Positions 33,291-34,084 of a stretch of DNA of 34,084 nt are shown one piece after another. Positions within the stretch are counted from its first letter, which is position 1, and each line of letters starts with the position of its first letter. The position numbers were made by a program, and so were the translations under genes. The notes beneath the pieces are model-generated. The model had not been told where the DNA came from. It did no database searches and worked only from the letters and a program-made list of their open reading frames with translations. Source of the stretch: JANYJA01 sp038229055 (GTDB lineage Bacteria; Acidobacteriota; Terriglobia; Bryobacterales; Bryobacteraceae); NCBI GenBank assembly GCA_038229055.1, contig JBBROU010000049.1, positions 1 through 34,084 on the forward strand, in the 5' to 3' direction.

Positions 33291-33320
33291 AAAAGCCCAA
33301 CCTTATGGGGTTGGGCTTTT
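33291..33320. terminator. Bidirectional intrinsic terminator between phosphonate and rRNA operons
   Basis: A perfect 12-bp stem: AAAAGCCCAACC (33291-33302) and GGTTGGGCTTTT (33309-33320) with a six-base loop. Because the stem starts with A4 and ends with T4, both strands read a G/C hairpin followed by U-rich RNA. It ends the plus-strand phosphonate operon 5 bases after its last stop and the minus-strand rRNA operon 17 bases after 5S. Confidence 0.9.
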
Positions 33321-33336
33321 CGTCTTGTTAAATTAA

Positions 33337-33452
<116 letters not shown>

Positions 33453-33617
33453 AACTTGGCCATGGGCGGGTTCGAGGACTTAGGCAACAATCCGCGACAT
33501 ACGCGCGGTGCCAACGAAAGTGCAACTCTCGAATCCGGAGCCATGAAAACTCTGGATTGAAGTATTTTGACGGGCCACTATTACAAGGGAATTACATTTA
33601 TGTCAGAAGTAAATTTT
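33453..33617 (-). other. 23S-5S spacer of the rRNA operon
   Basis: About 165 bases between the 23S 3' end and 5S on the minus strand. I see no tRNA in it. It is AT-richer near the 23S end, and presumably holds RNase III processing stems. Confidence 0.7.

Positions 33618-34084
<467 letters not shown>

Overview
The window looks like a chromosomal stretch from a high-GC, diderm, respiring soil-type bacterium, most likely an Acidobacteriota of the Solibacter/Bryobacter kind. This placement is inferred from gene content: a TonB-dependent receptor with an N-terminal carboxypeptidase-regulatory-like domain, a lipid A operon using LpxI, a SYLF protein, a fused cytochrome b/dihaem protein and an EtfD-type iron-sulfur oxidoreductase. 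No 16S sequence is present to confirm it. No transposase, integrase, CRISPR array or tRNA was seen.

Layout, left to right. 1-2985 (minus): a DnaC/IstB-type ATPase, a large secreted protein of unknown function and a SAM methyltransferase cut by the window edge, all joined by stop/start overlaps. 3084-3638 (plus): a secreted fasciclin protein with its own terminator. 3687-7441 (minus): an operon of EtfD-like membrane Fe-S protein, biotin carboxylase and biotin carrier, suited to acyl-CoA metabolism. 7474-10799 (minus): a TonB-dependent receptor, then a SYLF protein ending at a strong terminator. 10871-13967 (plus): a tightly coupled set of EgtD-like methyltransferase, polysaccharide deacetylase, acyl carrier protein and ketoacyl synthase, whose functions recall the Nod-factor toolkit. 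14008-16139 (plus): Rieske protein plus a cytochrome b carrying two cytochrome c domains, i.e. a two-gene bc complex.

16141-17671: a FliA/WhiG-type sigma factor (minus), a 50-residue membrane protein (minus) and a small secreted protein (plus). 17682-21701 (minus): fabZ, lpxA, lpxI, a Gfo/Idh/MocA oxidoreductase resembling GnnA, and a TonB-type protein, an outer-membrane biogenesis operon. 21792-24336: a small coiled-coil protein, an antitoxin-like small protein, an M20 peptidase and adenosine deaminase. 24351-29504 (plus): glycogen branching enzyme, SGNH hydrolase, esterase and an unassigned ATP-grasp ligase.

29518-33286 (plus): a phosphonate-catabolism module of FAD amine oxidoreductase, phosphonatase PhnX, an organophosphate-type MFS permease and a PhnZ-like HD oxygenase. 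It has no PhnW or PhnY in the window, so the FAD enzyme is the obvious candidate to feed PhnX. A perfect 12-bp terminator hairpin separates this module from the end of an rRNA operon transcribed the other way (5S complete, 23S partial). The most interesting parts are the phosphonate module with its possible ATP-grasp/esterase upstream partners, the Nod-like acyl/deacetylase set and the fused cytochrome b-cc protein.
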